From NCBI GenBank assembly GCA_034231615.1, contig CM067298.1:58680883-58744882 (forward strand): a stretch of 64,000 bases of DNA. Direction: 5' to 3'. This DNA is from Meghimatium bilineatum. Lineage: Eukaryota; Mollusca; Gastropoda; Stylommatophora; Philomycidae. A model generated the notes under the pieces. That model was not told where the DNA came from, made no database searches, and saw only the letters and a program-made list of their open reading frames with translations. Positions 46,180 through 56,372 of the stretch are shown piece after piece. A program made the position numbers and the translations under genes. How positions within the stretch are numbered: the first letter of the stretch is position 1; each line of letters opens with the position of its first letter.

Positions 46180-46600
46180 TACAGGGAAAGGAGGAAAGTG
46201 AAAGACAGCACATGGGGAAAGAAGGAAAGACCAAGACAACCTACAGGGAAAGAGAAAGATGGTCCACAAGGAGAAGGAAAGATACAGCCCACAGGGAAAG
46301 AAGGAAAGAGAGAGGCAGCCCACTGGGAAAGAAGGAAAGCAAAAAACAGCCCACATGGAAAGAAGTAAAGAAACAGTTCACAGGGAAAGAAGGATAGCAA
46401 AAATCAGCCCACATGGAAAGAAGGAAAGAGAAAGACGGCCCACAAGGAAAAAAAGGAATGAGAAAGACATCCCACAGGAAAAAGAGGGAAAGAAAAAAAT
46501 AACCAAGAAGGAAAGAGAAAGATAACCAAAAAAGAAAGAAGGAAACTGCAAAATAACGGCATGGAAAGAGGAAGATAACATTCATAGAGGAAAGAATGAC
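46180..46600 (+). repeat. Purine-rich GGAAAG minisatellite, copy 1
   Basis: Units such as CACAGGGAAAGAAGGAAAGA with GAAAGACAGCC variants form a strand-asymmetric purine tract after the protease exon. Long frames on both strands are repeat artefacts. Confidence 0.88.
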
Positions 46601-47042
46601 ACATTCAAAATGGTAAAACATGGAAAGAAATCAAAGCAATGGATTAAGATAAGCAGATATGGAAGAAATGTGTTAAGATTGTTTATTTCATTTATTTATG
46701 CTTTGTTTTGCCGGCCAATGAAAAGTACAGCAGTAGTCAGATTGGCATTCTTCAGTGATGTAAAGTTAGTGAGCACTCTGGCCTGTTATAATGAAGGTCA
46801 CGGTTATATGCTACCCTTTCCTTACCAAATAAGTACCTTTCTGGTATTCACACATATCAGAGTAATTTTCATCATGGCATACAAGGGACCCATTTTGCCT
46901 TTCCTCTTCAGCCCCAATTCACTTTGCCATACTTAGCATATAGCCTGTTACCAGGACACATCACATAAAACAAAAGTGGATGTGGGGTTTTTCTGGATCA
47001 TTTGTGGTTTAGTGATTTTCTGAATAGACTGATGGCAGCTGT

Positions 47043-47191
47043 GAAGACGGATTAGTCGGGCCATTGACACAAATAACACACAGACAGTGTATTTCCATTC
47101 TCTGGAATACATCCAACTGGAAATCTTGTAGAACTATTGTCCTGTTACAAGAGAAATCCACGAGAGTTCGAGAACGAACGCTGAAGAAGAA
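47043..47191 (+). mobile_element. SINE-like family 2 copy, duplication copy 1
   Basis: It reads GAAGACGGATTAGTCGGGCC and GAGAACGAACGCTGAAGAAG AAG. Confidence 0.8.
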
Positions 47192-47314
47192 GATTGATGT
47201 GCATCACCGTAGGAGTTTCATCTCTTTTATCAGATATGGAAGAGCATGTACGCTGATAGTTCCCATAACTCATTCACTGTATATCTTCCTCATTCTACTT
47301 CTCTGTCTATGAGT

Positions 47315-47446
47315 TGTTCGGTCCGAAAGGGGGGCAAAGAATAGTGACACTCTTTAACTTTTATGCATGCCATAAGAGGCGACTAAGAAAGTTGTAGGGT
47401 GGAGATGGCTGTCACATCTCATATAGGGTCAAAGTGACCCAAGTGC
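47315..47446 (+). mobile_element. SINE-like family 1 copy cut by the copy 1 deletion
   Basis: The 5' half runs to CAAAGTGACCCAAG, where the 2.3 kb absent from copy 1 begins. The intact counterpart is at 53528. Confidence 0.78.
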
Positions 47447-47810
47447 ATATTTTGTGGTTGTAGTGGTTTCCTAGGTAATATGTATTGTCATTTGGTTGCC
47501 ATTGTTTTCTGAATTGTTCAGTTACCCAACTGCTTGAAGCTGATTTTTAGCCTCAACACATTTGTAAAATGTATTAACTATCTGATACAACTTACATTAA
47601 TATAGAATAGATGTAACACTTTATAATTCTCATTTTTAGCTTGTTTGTAATTTGTTTAGATGTTAATATTTTCCTCATCTCATTGAAATCACTTTTCTGC
47701 TTATTAAGCACATTTTAAAAATTGCAACTTTGATGAAATATGGTTTTATTTTCTGAAATTGTTTCAAATTTGTTGAAATATGGATTTATTTTCTGAAATT
47801 GTTGATGTCG

Positions 47811-47983
47811 GTTGATGATGTTTACCCAGAGGCCTATCGCAAGTCGGAATACGTGAAAGGGTCAAATGACAAGTGCCCGGAACCTTTTCGTGTTGCCAGG
47901 ATTGTGGAAATCTTTACCAAAAAAGTCTCAGGAAAACAACCTGAACTTTCTGAGGTCAAGGTGAAGGTCAATAAGTTTTACAG
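47811..47983 (+). pseudogene. DNMT1: DNMT1 BAH2 exon, copy 2, acceptor lost
   Basis: This is a duplicate of the 40593 exon. It has AAG (Lys) instead of TAG, so the frame is open. However, the bases just before it read GATGTCG where copy 1 has GATGCAG, which removes the acceptor AG. One Met/Val difference separates the two copies (RIMEI versus RIVEI). The donor is unchanged. Confidence 0.9.
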
Positions 47984-48044
47984 GTCAGTTTTTTTATGTG
48001 GTGTTATTTATATGAGAATTTATATGGCAAATAAATAAACAGGA

Positions 48045-48315
48045 TAGTGGCAACATTGGAGACAACAGAGAATATGGAATGCCGAGAGTAATGTGGACAG
48101 CTAGAAAAACTAACGAGGATGTTCTAAATGTGAGATTAGGGGTTATTTAATAATAGAAAAAGACAATATTTGTTTATTGTGGTCACATGAGACAGGGAGG
48201 TCTGGAGAAGAGTAACAACAGGCATGATAGAAGGTCAGATAGATTGACAGAGAAAATATTTTTTGACATCGTGGAGTGGCAAAAAAACAACTACTATCCT
48301 GATAAGTTATACTGA
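48045..48315 (+). mobile_element. LINE fragment, duplication copy 2
   Basis: Counterpart of the 40830 fragment, with a small deletion within the GHIMRQ-coding part relative to copy 1. Confidence 0.65.
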
Positions 48316-48761
48316 ATATAAACAGTTGTGGAGATCTGTGATCACCTACGTCAGTCTGCATGACACTTGATGATGATATGACACAGGTTCACATGTAGGT
48401 CTCTGGTGTCCTACCAGACAAAAATTCCATCCAATAACAAACCACTAATAGAGAGATTTTCTTCTTGTGAAAAAGAACACACTGGTTTCTTTTTAACAAA
48501 GCAAGTCCTAAACTGGAACCAGTTTATGCTTACTCACTTCTGACATAGAGTAAACAACTAAGAGTGGGTGTTTTTTTTTGACTGAATAGATCCTTCAGGT
48601 AGCAACTTTACACATAATTATAAGAGTGGGTGTGTTTTTTTTGACTGAATAGATCCTTAGGTAGAAATTATACACATAATATTATAAGAATGTTTATAGG
48701 GAAATTCATCACTATATTTCTTTTTAACTTTCTAATAAATGTGTAATCATTTGTTCCTCAG

Positions 48762-49026
48762 AATTGAGAATACACATAAGGGGTCACAGTCTGTCTATCA
48801 CACCGACCTCAATGCCTTGTTTTGGAGTGATGAGGAGACCACTCTGGGTTTCTCGCATATCCGTGGAAAATGTACAGTTGTTTAGAGAGAGAACTTGACA
48901 GAAGATGTTGACAGTTACTTCATTGGAGGGACTGACCGCTTCTATTTTGCGGAGTCTTACAGTGCAGACACTCGGCAATTTGATGACCCTCCAGCAAAGG
49001 CTCGGCTCATGGGCAATACTGGGAAG
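48762..49026 (+). pseudogene. DNMT1: DNMT1 BAH2 exon, copy 2, with an in-frame stop
   Basis: This is a duplicate of the 41547 exon. The sequence looks identical, including the in-frame TAG at 48883-48885. The shared lesion shows that the stop arose before the duplication, or that both copies derive from one sequence in the assembly. Confidence 0.95.
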
Positions 49027-49086
49027 GTGAGATGCTCTAAAATTCTTCATATTAAATTAAATTTTGTCAGATTTTATCTTTCATAT

Positions 49087-49352
49087 CTTCTTCTGTGTTC
49101 GTTCTCAAACTCCCTTCAGGTCAGCAGGCTGTAATCTGGAGAACGGAGTGTGTTGCATCATGGTTTAGAGCTTAGCTGCGATATTTGTACCTTTTAGTCT
49201 GGCACATCCAATTTCAGCATGGTTTTTGGGTCACTTTAACCCCATATGGGATGGGACAACCAACTCCCAAAAGCTCCAACGTCGCCTCTTACTCATGACA
49301 GAAAAAATATTGCTATTCTTTGCTCCCCTTTCAGACCTTGGCAACATGCGGG
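49087..49352 (-). mobile_element. SINE-like family 1 copy, duplication copy 2
   Basis: Counterpart of the 41872 element; no difference was noticed by eye. Confidence 0.8.
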
Positions 49353-50035
49353 TAAAATATTTCATTTGGCTTATTTCTATTTATACTGCTTGTTAACCCT
49401 GGATTACTACAGTCCATGTGTTTCTATTTTGTCAGATTACTTCTGACATCTTGTGAATCTTACTAACTCCAGAAACAGAAGACCTAGTGCTGATATGAGA
49501 ACATTTTTTTATAAACCCGGGGATGTTTACCGAACAGATTCTACATATGTACAAACTGCAGCAAAACTGAAATCCAGAAAGGAAAAAAACTTGGAACAGG
49601 GCAATGAAGTTTTGTTAGTATCACACATAAGTTAGTTACACAATGACTAGTAACACACATAAATCAACATTTTGACAAAAAGGCCTTCATCAAGAACACA
49701 TTAATAACATAATATAAGTTAGAGCTGCACCATTGAAATTGATGTTATTTTGAACATCAGTGGTGCCATTCCTTGCTCGTCATATTATGTTGTGAATGTG
49801 TTTTTGTATAAAGATCTTTTATTGATTCAAATTGTCAGTTTGTATTTTATTATGTACGTTACCAGTGATTAACAAAACTTCATTAACTTGTTTAAAGTTG
49901 CGTCTGTCTGATTCTATATAGAAGAGTCCATCAATGGATACAGAATATGTGAGAAAGTTGAGAGGTGGCCTGAAAGAGTTTAAGACTGATTCCAGCCAAA
50001 TAAATTATCATAATCGCCTTGTACATCCTTAGACT

Positions 50036-50210
50036 ATAATGATTGGATCACTGGTAATTCAATGATTGGATCGGTGGTAATTCAATAATTGGATCTGTGG
50101 TAATTTAATGATTGGATCAGTGGTAATTCAATGATTGGATCACTGGTAATTCAATGATTGGATCAGTGGTAATTCAATGATTGGATCAGTGGTAATTCAC
50201 TGAATGGAAA
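50036..50210 (+). repeat. Minisatellite, 23 bp, about 7 units, copy 2
   Basis: Same array as 42817, with a different order of variants. Confidence 0.88.
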
Positions 50211-50226
50211 GATTGGAGAAGTGGTG

Positions 50227-50494
50227 CTCCAGTGTGTTCCTGGGCCCAAAAGGGGAGCAAAGAATAGCAACACTATTTATCTTCCATGCATGTCATAAGA
50301 CAACTAAGGAAGTTATGGAGTGGATTTGACTGTCCTATACTACATAGGGTCAAAGTAACCCAGAAACCATACTCAAGCCGGTGTGTCAGGTCGAAAGGTG
50401 CAGATATTTGCAGTGAAACTAAATCATGACACACAACTTTGTTCTCAGGACTGCACCCTGCTAATCTGCAGGAGTTTGAGAATGAATGCAGAAG
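50227..50494 (+). mobile_element. SINE-like family 1 copy, duplication copy 2
   Basis: Counterpart of the 43015 element with several substitutions and a short deletion before AAATCATGACACACAACTTT. Confidence 0.82.
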
Positions 50495-50788
50495 AGCAGT
50501 GGTAATTCAGTGATTGAAAAGATTTGATTACCTATTAGCGAAAGAAAGGATGAGAGCAGAAATGCCAGTCTCTAGCTGATAACCAAACTCAACTAATCGT
50601 CATAAGCTGCAAAACATAATACAACGTTCTTCAATCTCCGGACTACATCCTGCTAATTGTGGGAGCTTGGAAACGAATGCAAAAGACTACTCGTCTTCAA
50701 GATTAAGAAAGATATTGTCATAATTTCTCATGGTCGCAATAAGCAAACATAGTTATTGTTAACATTATTCTCTTTTCTTCTATTGTAG

Positions 50789-50909
50789 GGTAAGGGTAAA
50801 GGCAAGGGCAAAGGAAAGTCTAGTAAAGATGAGTTAGAACAGGAGAATGCTGTGAAACATTTTTCAGTACATCAGCTGCGAACACTGGATGTCTTTGCTG
50901 GTTGTGGAG
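50789..50909 (+). CDS. DNMT1: DNMT1 exon, copy 2: GK linker and catalytic motif I
   Basis: This is a duplicate of the 43575 exon with one silent change in the motif I glycine codon (GGT for GGG) and a better donor, GTATGT. It is the last DNMT1 exon recognised. A 37-bp minisatellite starts about 50 bp downstream, followed by a cathepsin D-like exon. Confidence 0.95.
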
Positions 50910-50959
50910 GTATGTGTCTCACGTTTTCAAACATATTCATTACTTTCATATCGCAATAT

Positions 50960-51870
50960 ATGTCAACACGTAGTCTTACATCAGTCACAATATCATATGT
51001 CTGCACCTAGTCTTCCATCAATCACAATATCATGTCAGCACGTAGTCTTCCATCAATCACAATATCATGTCAACACGTAGTCTTCCATCAATCACAATAT
51101 CATATGTCAACACGTAGTCTTCCATCAATCACAATATCATGTCAGAACATAGTCTTCCATCAATCACAATATCATGTCAGCGCGTAGTCTTCCATCAATC
51201 ACAATATCATGTCAGCACGTAGTCTTCCATCAATCACAATATCATGTCAGCACGTAGTCTTCCATCAATCACAATATCATATGTCAACACGTAGTCTTCC
51301 ATCAATCACAATATCATGTCAGAACGTAGTCTTCCATCAATCACAATATCATGTCAGCGCGTAGTCTTCCATCAATCACAATATCATGTCAACACGTAGT
51401 TTTACATCAATCACAATATCATATGTCAACACGTAGTCTTCCATCAATCACAATATCATGTCAGAACGTAGTCTTCCATCAATCACAATATCATATGTCA
51501 GCGCGTAGTCTTCCATCAATCACAATATCATGTCAGAACGTAGTCTTCCATCAATCACAATATCATGTCAGCACGTAGTCTTCCATCAATCACAATATCA
51601 TGTCAGAACGTAGTCTTCCATCAATCACAATATCATGTCAACACGTAGTCTTACATCAATCACAATATCATATGTCAACACGTAGTCTTCCATCAATCAC
51701 AATATCATGTCAGAACGTAGTCTTCCATCAATCACAATATCATATGTCAGCGGGTAGTCTTCCATCAATCACAATATCATGTCAGAACGTAGTCTTCCAT
51801 CAATCACAATATCATATGTCAGCACACAGTCTTCCATCAATCACAATATCATATATCAGCATGTAGTCCT
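50960..51870 (+). repeat. Minisatellite, about 33-37 bp, short array, copy 2
   Basis: Same family as 43745 but half as long, dominated by ATATCATGTCAGAACGTAGT units. It lacks the TTACATTAATGACATATATG variant seen in copy 1. Confidence 0.93.
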
Positions 51871-52301
51871 CCAGCAGTTTCTACCTTTGGAGATGCAGAC
51901 GAGTGTGGAAAGATCTTGATTTTAGGATAGGGTTGTTTTTTGGGGTATTTTTTTAGATGGATTTATTATGGTTTTGGGTTATGATTAGGCTGTATTAGTT
52001 GTAGAATAAACTATTTGGGTTATGGTTAGTATACTTTATTTCTCTGTAACCCTACTGCTAGTAGCCCTGCCACGAGAGAGAGAGAAAGAGAGATCTGGTT
52101 CCACCAACCTCAAAGCTAACCAAAATCACACTTGCTGGACATTTTTGTCATTATCAACATAGCCACAGACTTTCCTTTTATAAAATTGGGTCCAGACACA
52201 AAAAAGTTGAGAATCTGTGCTTAGATGTGGTGTACACAGTTTAAAATATTGAGAAACCCTGATGTTCCATATAATTCCATTTGTTTTGTTTGTTTTCTCA
52301 G

Positions 52302-52443
52302 TTTGACTGTTAGTACTACAACATATTGCAATGGAGGCTGCAGGACCATAGCTGATACTGGCACCTCGTTGCTCGCTGGACCCAGCAGTGAGATAGAAAA
52401 GTTGAATGCTCAGATTGGAGCTATCAAGTTTGTAGAAGGAGAG
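52302..52443 (+). CDS. Cathepsin D-like exon, copy 2: second catalytic aspartate
   Basis: This is a duplicate of the 45974 exon with the same translation. If both copies were spliced into one message, the phase 0 end of the first followed by the phase 2 start of the second would read TTT GAC TGT TAG, an immediate stop. Only one copy can be used per transcript. Confidence 0.9.
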
Positions 52444-52496
52444 GTGGGTTGATTTGTGTAGCTCATTTTTTATGTTTACCTAGAACAAGCAGAGGT

Positions 52497-52800
52497 ATTA
52501 TGAAATCTACAGGGAAAGGAGGAAAGTGAAAGACAGCACATGGGGAAAGAAGGAAATACCAAGACAACCTACAGGGAAAGAGAAAGATGGTCCACAAGGA
52601 GAAGGAAAGATACAGCCCACATGGAAAGAAGGAAAGAGAAAGACGGCCCACAAGGAAACAAAAGAATGAGAAAGACATCCCACAGGAAAAAGAGGGAAAG
52701 AAAAAAATAACCCACACGGAAAAGAAGGAAAGAGAAAGATAACCAACAAAGAAAGAAGGAAACTGCAAAATAACCGGCATGGAAAGAGGAAGATAACATT
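52497..52800 (+). repeat. Purine-rich GGAAAG minisatellite, copy 2
   Basis: Shorter counterpart of the 46180 tract (about 110 bp fewer). Confidence 0.88.
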
Positions 52801-53260
52801 CATAGAGGAAAGAATGACACATTCAAAATGGTAAAACATGGAAAGAAATCAAAGCAATGGATTAAGATAAGCAGATATGGAAGAAATGTGTTAAGATTGT
52901 TTATTTCATTTATTTATGCTTTGTTTTGCCGGCCAATGAAAAGTACAGCAGTAGTCAGATTGGCATTCTTCAGTGATGTAAAGTTAGTGAGCACTCTGGC
53001 CTGTTATAATGAAGGTCACGGTTATATGCTACCCTTTCCTTACCAAATAAGTACCTTTCTGGTATTCACACGTATCAGAGTAATTTTCATCATGGCATAC
53101 AAGGGACCCATTTTGCCTTTCCTCTTCAGCCCCAATTCACTTTGCCATACTTCAGCATATAGCCTGTTACCAGGACACATCACATAAAACAAAAGTGGAT
53201 GTGGGGTTTTTCTGGATCATTTGTGGTTTAGTGATTTTCTGAATAGACTGATGGCAGCTG

Positions 53261-53410
53261 CGAAGACGGATGTGTCGGGCCATTGACACAAATAACACAG
53301 ACAGTGTATTTCCATTCTCTGGAATACATCCAACTGGAAATCTTGTAGAACTATTGTCCTGTTACAAGAGAAATCCACGAGAGTTCGAGAACGAACGCTG
53401 AAGAAGAAGA
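53261..53410 (+). mobile_element. SINE-like family 2 copy, duplication copy 2
   Basis: Counterpart of the 47043 element, closer to the family sequence at CGGATGTGTCGGGCC. Confidence 0.8.
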
Positions 53411-53527
53411 CTGATGTGCATCACCGTAGGAGTTTCATCTCTTTTATCAGATATGGAAGAGCATGTACGCTGATAGTTCCCATAACTCATTCACTGTATA
53501 TCTTTCTCATTCTACTTCTCTGTCTAT

Positions 53528-53795
53528 GAGTTGTTCGGTCCGAAAGGGGGGGGGGCAAAGAATAGTGACACTCTTTAACTTTTATGCATGTCATAAGAGG
53601 CGACTAAGAAAGTTGTAGGATGGAGTTGGCTGTCACATCCCATATAGGGTCAAAGTGACCCAAGCGCGTACTGAAGTCAGATGTTTCATGTTGAAAGGCG
53701 TAGACATCACAGCAAAGCTGTAAACCATGACACAATGCATTCCATTTGCCGGACTATAACCTGCTAATCTACAGGAATGTGAGAAATAATGCAGA
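53528..53795 (+). mobile_element. SINE-like family 1 copy, intact in copy 2
   Basis: Complete element with CATCCCATATAGGGTCAAAG, GCTGTAAACCATGACACAAT and a GCAGAAGAAGAAA tail. Confidence 0.8.
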
Positions 53796-54496
53796 AGAAG
53801 AAAAAAAATCTTTACCCTTTACTGTAACCCCAAGCAATTTCAAACTCGTTCAATCTCTTAATAATAGTCTCTTCTCTCATGGTGTTCCAACCACCTGGAC
53901 CTAGACTTCTAGTTCAGAAAAAAATCACATTGCAGCAAACAGGATTTGAACCAGATCTGCTCAGATGGCATCTACTCACCTCGCAACTTGATTCAACATG
54001 TTTTCCGTCTTCTGCCACACCACACCTACCGAAGTTTTTGCAGGTGTGAAACCACAACATACTTCATCCACTCATGGGTTAGCTATCCTAAATCTTGCGG
54101 ATCATGGATTGAGAGTCCTATACAGTAACTGACCTAGCCATTTGTCCAAACCAGTGGTTGTCAAGTTGGGCCATTAGGCCCCTCAGGAGACCACAGCATA
54201 TTGCTGTGACCATAAATAAAAAATCGGAGATTAGGGACAGTGGATCTTTCTAGTGGGAGAAAGGGCAGAGAAAGATTTCCACAATATTTAATATAATATA
54301 ATATAAACCTGGAAAAAAGTTAACAAGCTTTTATTTGAGGTTTCATTCAAACAGAAGCATAATTATACAGAAAGAGTCGACGGGGAAAAAAAAGGTTTAA
54401 GAATTGCTGGTATAAACTATAAGCAGTTTGTTATATGTTATTGTTTTCAAAATTTCCGTGAGTTGTAGATCAAATTTTGACACTTTCATCCTGCAG

Positions 54497-54595
54497 TATC
54501 TGGTTGTGTGTGCTAACATTCCAAAAATGCCAAATGTGACCTTTACCATTGGAGGACAGGGATTTGTGCTTACACCTCAACAATATGTTCTCCAG
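54497..54595 (+). CDS. Cathepsin D-like exon: C-lobe sheet
   Basis: This 99-bp exon (33 codons, phase 0 at both ends) has a CTGCAG acceptor and a GTTAGT donor. It encodes VCANIPKMPNVTFTIGGQGF and then VLTPQQYVLQ, matching the cathepsin D region with LPAITLKLGGKGYKLSPEDY. It lies inside the 2.3 kb that copy 1 lacks. Confidence 0.92.
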
Positions 54596-54939
54596 GTTAG
54601 TTTATTTCAATTTCATTAGTGGAAGAGTAGTATGTCGTCAAGTAGCTAATATACCACTCTCTTAAGTTTTGAGGATATTAGTTCAAATTCTCTGTAAGAA
54701 ATTTTTTATTCAGGGATTAATCTATAATAAAATCTGCACTGAAATATGCCCCTTGGAAACTGCAATAGTGTAGTGTTAAGTCATCTGCCCACCAACCAGC
54801 ACATCTGGGTTTCAAGTCCATTTATTATTCATAGGATGAAACAAAATTTACTCTTATGGTTCCCTCAGAAACCAGGAAGTGAGGTACCAGGGCTCATGCT
54901 TTGGGAAGGTTGAGAAATTGTACCATTACTACTTAAAAA

Positions 54940-55070
54940 GTGTGGTAGGAGGTGCTAGTCAGGCGGTTTATGGTTAACCACAGACTAGGCATCTCAGTAC
55001 TTATGGGAAACTGTGCTATGATGCTGGCTCATAATTTACCTGTACCGTTACTTCTGCTCAATGACTCAAA
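54940..55070 (+). repeat. Dispersed repeat, copy B
   Basis: Counterpart of 38745-38870 (GTGTGGTAGGAGGTGCTAGT, GCTGGCTCATAATTTACCTG). Confidence 0.55.
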
Positions 55071-55439
55071 TCATTACTATTTCGACTTCCAGTTGCACCA
55101 AGATAACGGCGTAGTCAAGTCATTTTTGCCATTATGATACATTCGTTGTATTCCACACAAAAAAGCTAATTTGCAGGATGCCCCCTGAAAACCAGCGTTC
55201 AGGTAGGTATCATAGATAATTCCTCACCGTCGAGTCAGAAAACGTTGGCCCATGAGATGTAGAACTTGAAAGAGGAGGTTTACGCTACACAATTGAATCC
55301 ATGCACCATATGAAAAGCGGTCAAATGTCGTTCAAGAGCAGAGACACAAAGTAAATTACAGGAACCAAATAACCATAACTAAATAGAACATTCTGACTAT
55401 AGCAAACAGATACCAAATAAAAATTATCAACTCTGCTGC

Positions 55440-55600
55440 CTGCATCTGAGGAGCAGTGCAGACACCAGAATACACACTACAGAATTGTCCCAGTTTCACT
55501 GTTGACAGAGCAACAATCTGGCCCACAGGAGCTTCTCTGCAAAACAAGTTGTGGGGAATACAGGATGACCTAAAACAAATAGCTCTATACATGACAAAGA
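55440..55600 (+). mobile_element. LINE C-terminal fragment
   Basis: The frame reads QTPEYTLQNCPSFTVDRATI WPTGASLQNKLWGIQDDL, matching the T-EHILQ-CP---E-R---WP ending. It lies within the segment that copy 1 of the duplication lacks. Confidence 0.68.
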
Positions 55601-55607
55601 ACGAACG

Positions 55608-55682
55608 TGTGTTGCTGGTGCCAGGGAGGGAAGTAAAGAACAGCAACACTGTTGCCTGTCATCACATACATCTTAGGAGGAG
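55608..55682 (+). mobile_element. SINE-like family 1 fragment, 5' end
   Basis: GTGTTGCTGGTGCCAGGGAG GGAAGTAAAG to CATCTTAGGAGG. It follows a LINE C-terminal fragment. Confidence 0.65.
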
Positions 55683-56159
55683 TTAGCCAGATTTCTAAAT
55701 GTTAAATAAGTTAATAGTTGTCATTTACGAACCAAACAAGGCCAAAACGGAGGGTATATATGGAGTCCCGTTATACTGTGCATAAGTAGTCAAAGGGGGA
55801 GACTTTGCTACGTTAAAATGGACATACGTGGGAATTGAGTTAAAACAACTGTAGAACTTATGACCATGAATTTATGAAGAAAATTTCAGTTAAAATGATA
55901 ATTTCCACCAAAAATCTACCTAAAATTGGATTTGTCTTATTCAAGATGTAGCAATCAGCCCAACATTTTGTGGTTGTAGTGGTTTCCTAGGTAATATGTA
56001 TTGTCATTTGGTTGCCATTGTTTTCTGAATTGTTCAGTTACCCAACTGCTTGAAGCTGATTGCCTCAACACATTTGTAAAATGTATTAACTATCTGATAC
56101 AACTTACATATTAAAGATGGACTTTGTACTGCATTTTAGCATTCAACAGTTATAAAATA

Positions 56160-56372
56160 TTCTTGTACCGGAACCCAGACCCCGGAACACATACTTCAAG
56201 ACTGCCCAACATAGAAAGAGCAGAGACAGCAGACCTGGCCAGAGGATATAGATGTGAGGCAAAAGCTATGGGGCAGCCGCTCTGACCTGGAGAAGACAGT
56301 GGACTTCTTGACGACAGGCCTGACGGTATAGCATAACACAGATGCTGAACGCAGAAGAAGAAGAAGAGTGTT
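56160..56372 (+). mobile_element. LINE 3' end with GAA tail
   Basis: The stretch reads TQTPEHILQDCPT, a stop, then QTWPEDIDVRQKLWGSRSDL EKTVDFLTTGL, followed by a short 3' UTR ending GATGCTGAACGCAGAAGAAG and further AGs. That terminal sequence closely matches the 3' ends of the SINE-like elements, including the GAA-rich tail. The final piece alone also occurs at 27113-27136. Confidence 0.75.

Larger units (their letters stand above)
40376..47592 (+). repeat. Tandem segmental duplication, copy 1 (7.2 kb)
   Basis: The unit starts at TACAT (40376) and runs to the TACAT at 47593, where copy 2 begins. It holds three DNMT1 exons, one cathepsin D-like exon, SINE-like and LINE fragments, and the long form of the 37-bp minisatellite (1.8 kb). 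Compared with copy 2 it lacks about 2.3 kb after position 47446. By eye, the shared parts differ at only a few positions per kilobase. Confidence 0.9.
21383..50909 (+). pseudogene. DNMT1: DNMT1-like DNA methyltransferase locus, damaged and partly tandem-duplicated
   Basis: Twelve or more plus-strand exons spell the order of a DNMT1-type maintenance methyltransferase, the nuclear enzyme that copies CpG methylation onto newly replicated DNA: N-terminal region, PIP box, acidic/NLS linker, RFTS, BAH2, GK linker and catalytic motif I. Exons have GT/AG borders, and the phases agree from 21383 to 36727, so this is an unprocessed gene rather than a retrocopy. Lesions are an in-frame TAA at 26134, a TAG at 40623 (copy 1 only), a TAG at 41668 and 48883 (both copies), and a lost acceptor in copy 2. 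No exons for late RFTS, CXXC or BAH1 were found between 36727 and 39802, and none after motif I (no PCQ loop, ENV or later motifs). The start-codon exon was not recognised. Family identity is very secure. Pseudogene status is inferred; base errors or misassembly are the alternatives. Confidence 0.88.
47593..56109 (+). repeat. Tandem segmental duplication, copy 2 (8.5 kb)
   Basis: The order is the same as in copy 1, but the 37-bp minisatellite is about half as long (0.9 kb) and the GGAAAG-rich tract is shorter. A 2.3 kb segment (about 53665-55964) containing the 54497 protease exon is present. The end, AACTTACAT at 56103-56109, shares TACAT with the start of the unit. Confidence 0.9.

Noticed and set aside
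46135-46621. Hydrophobic, membrane-like minus-strand frames
   Set aside because: They are the reverse translation of the purine-rich GGAAAG tract. Phe/Ser/Pro/Leu richness is automatic.
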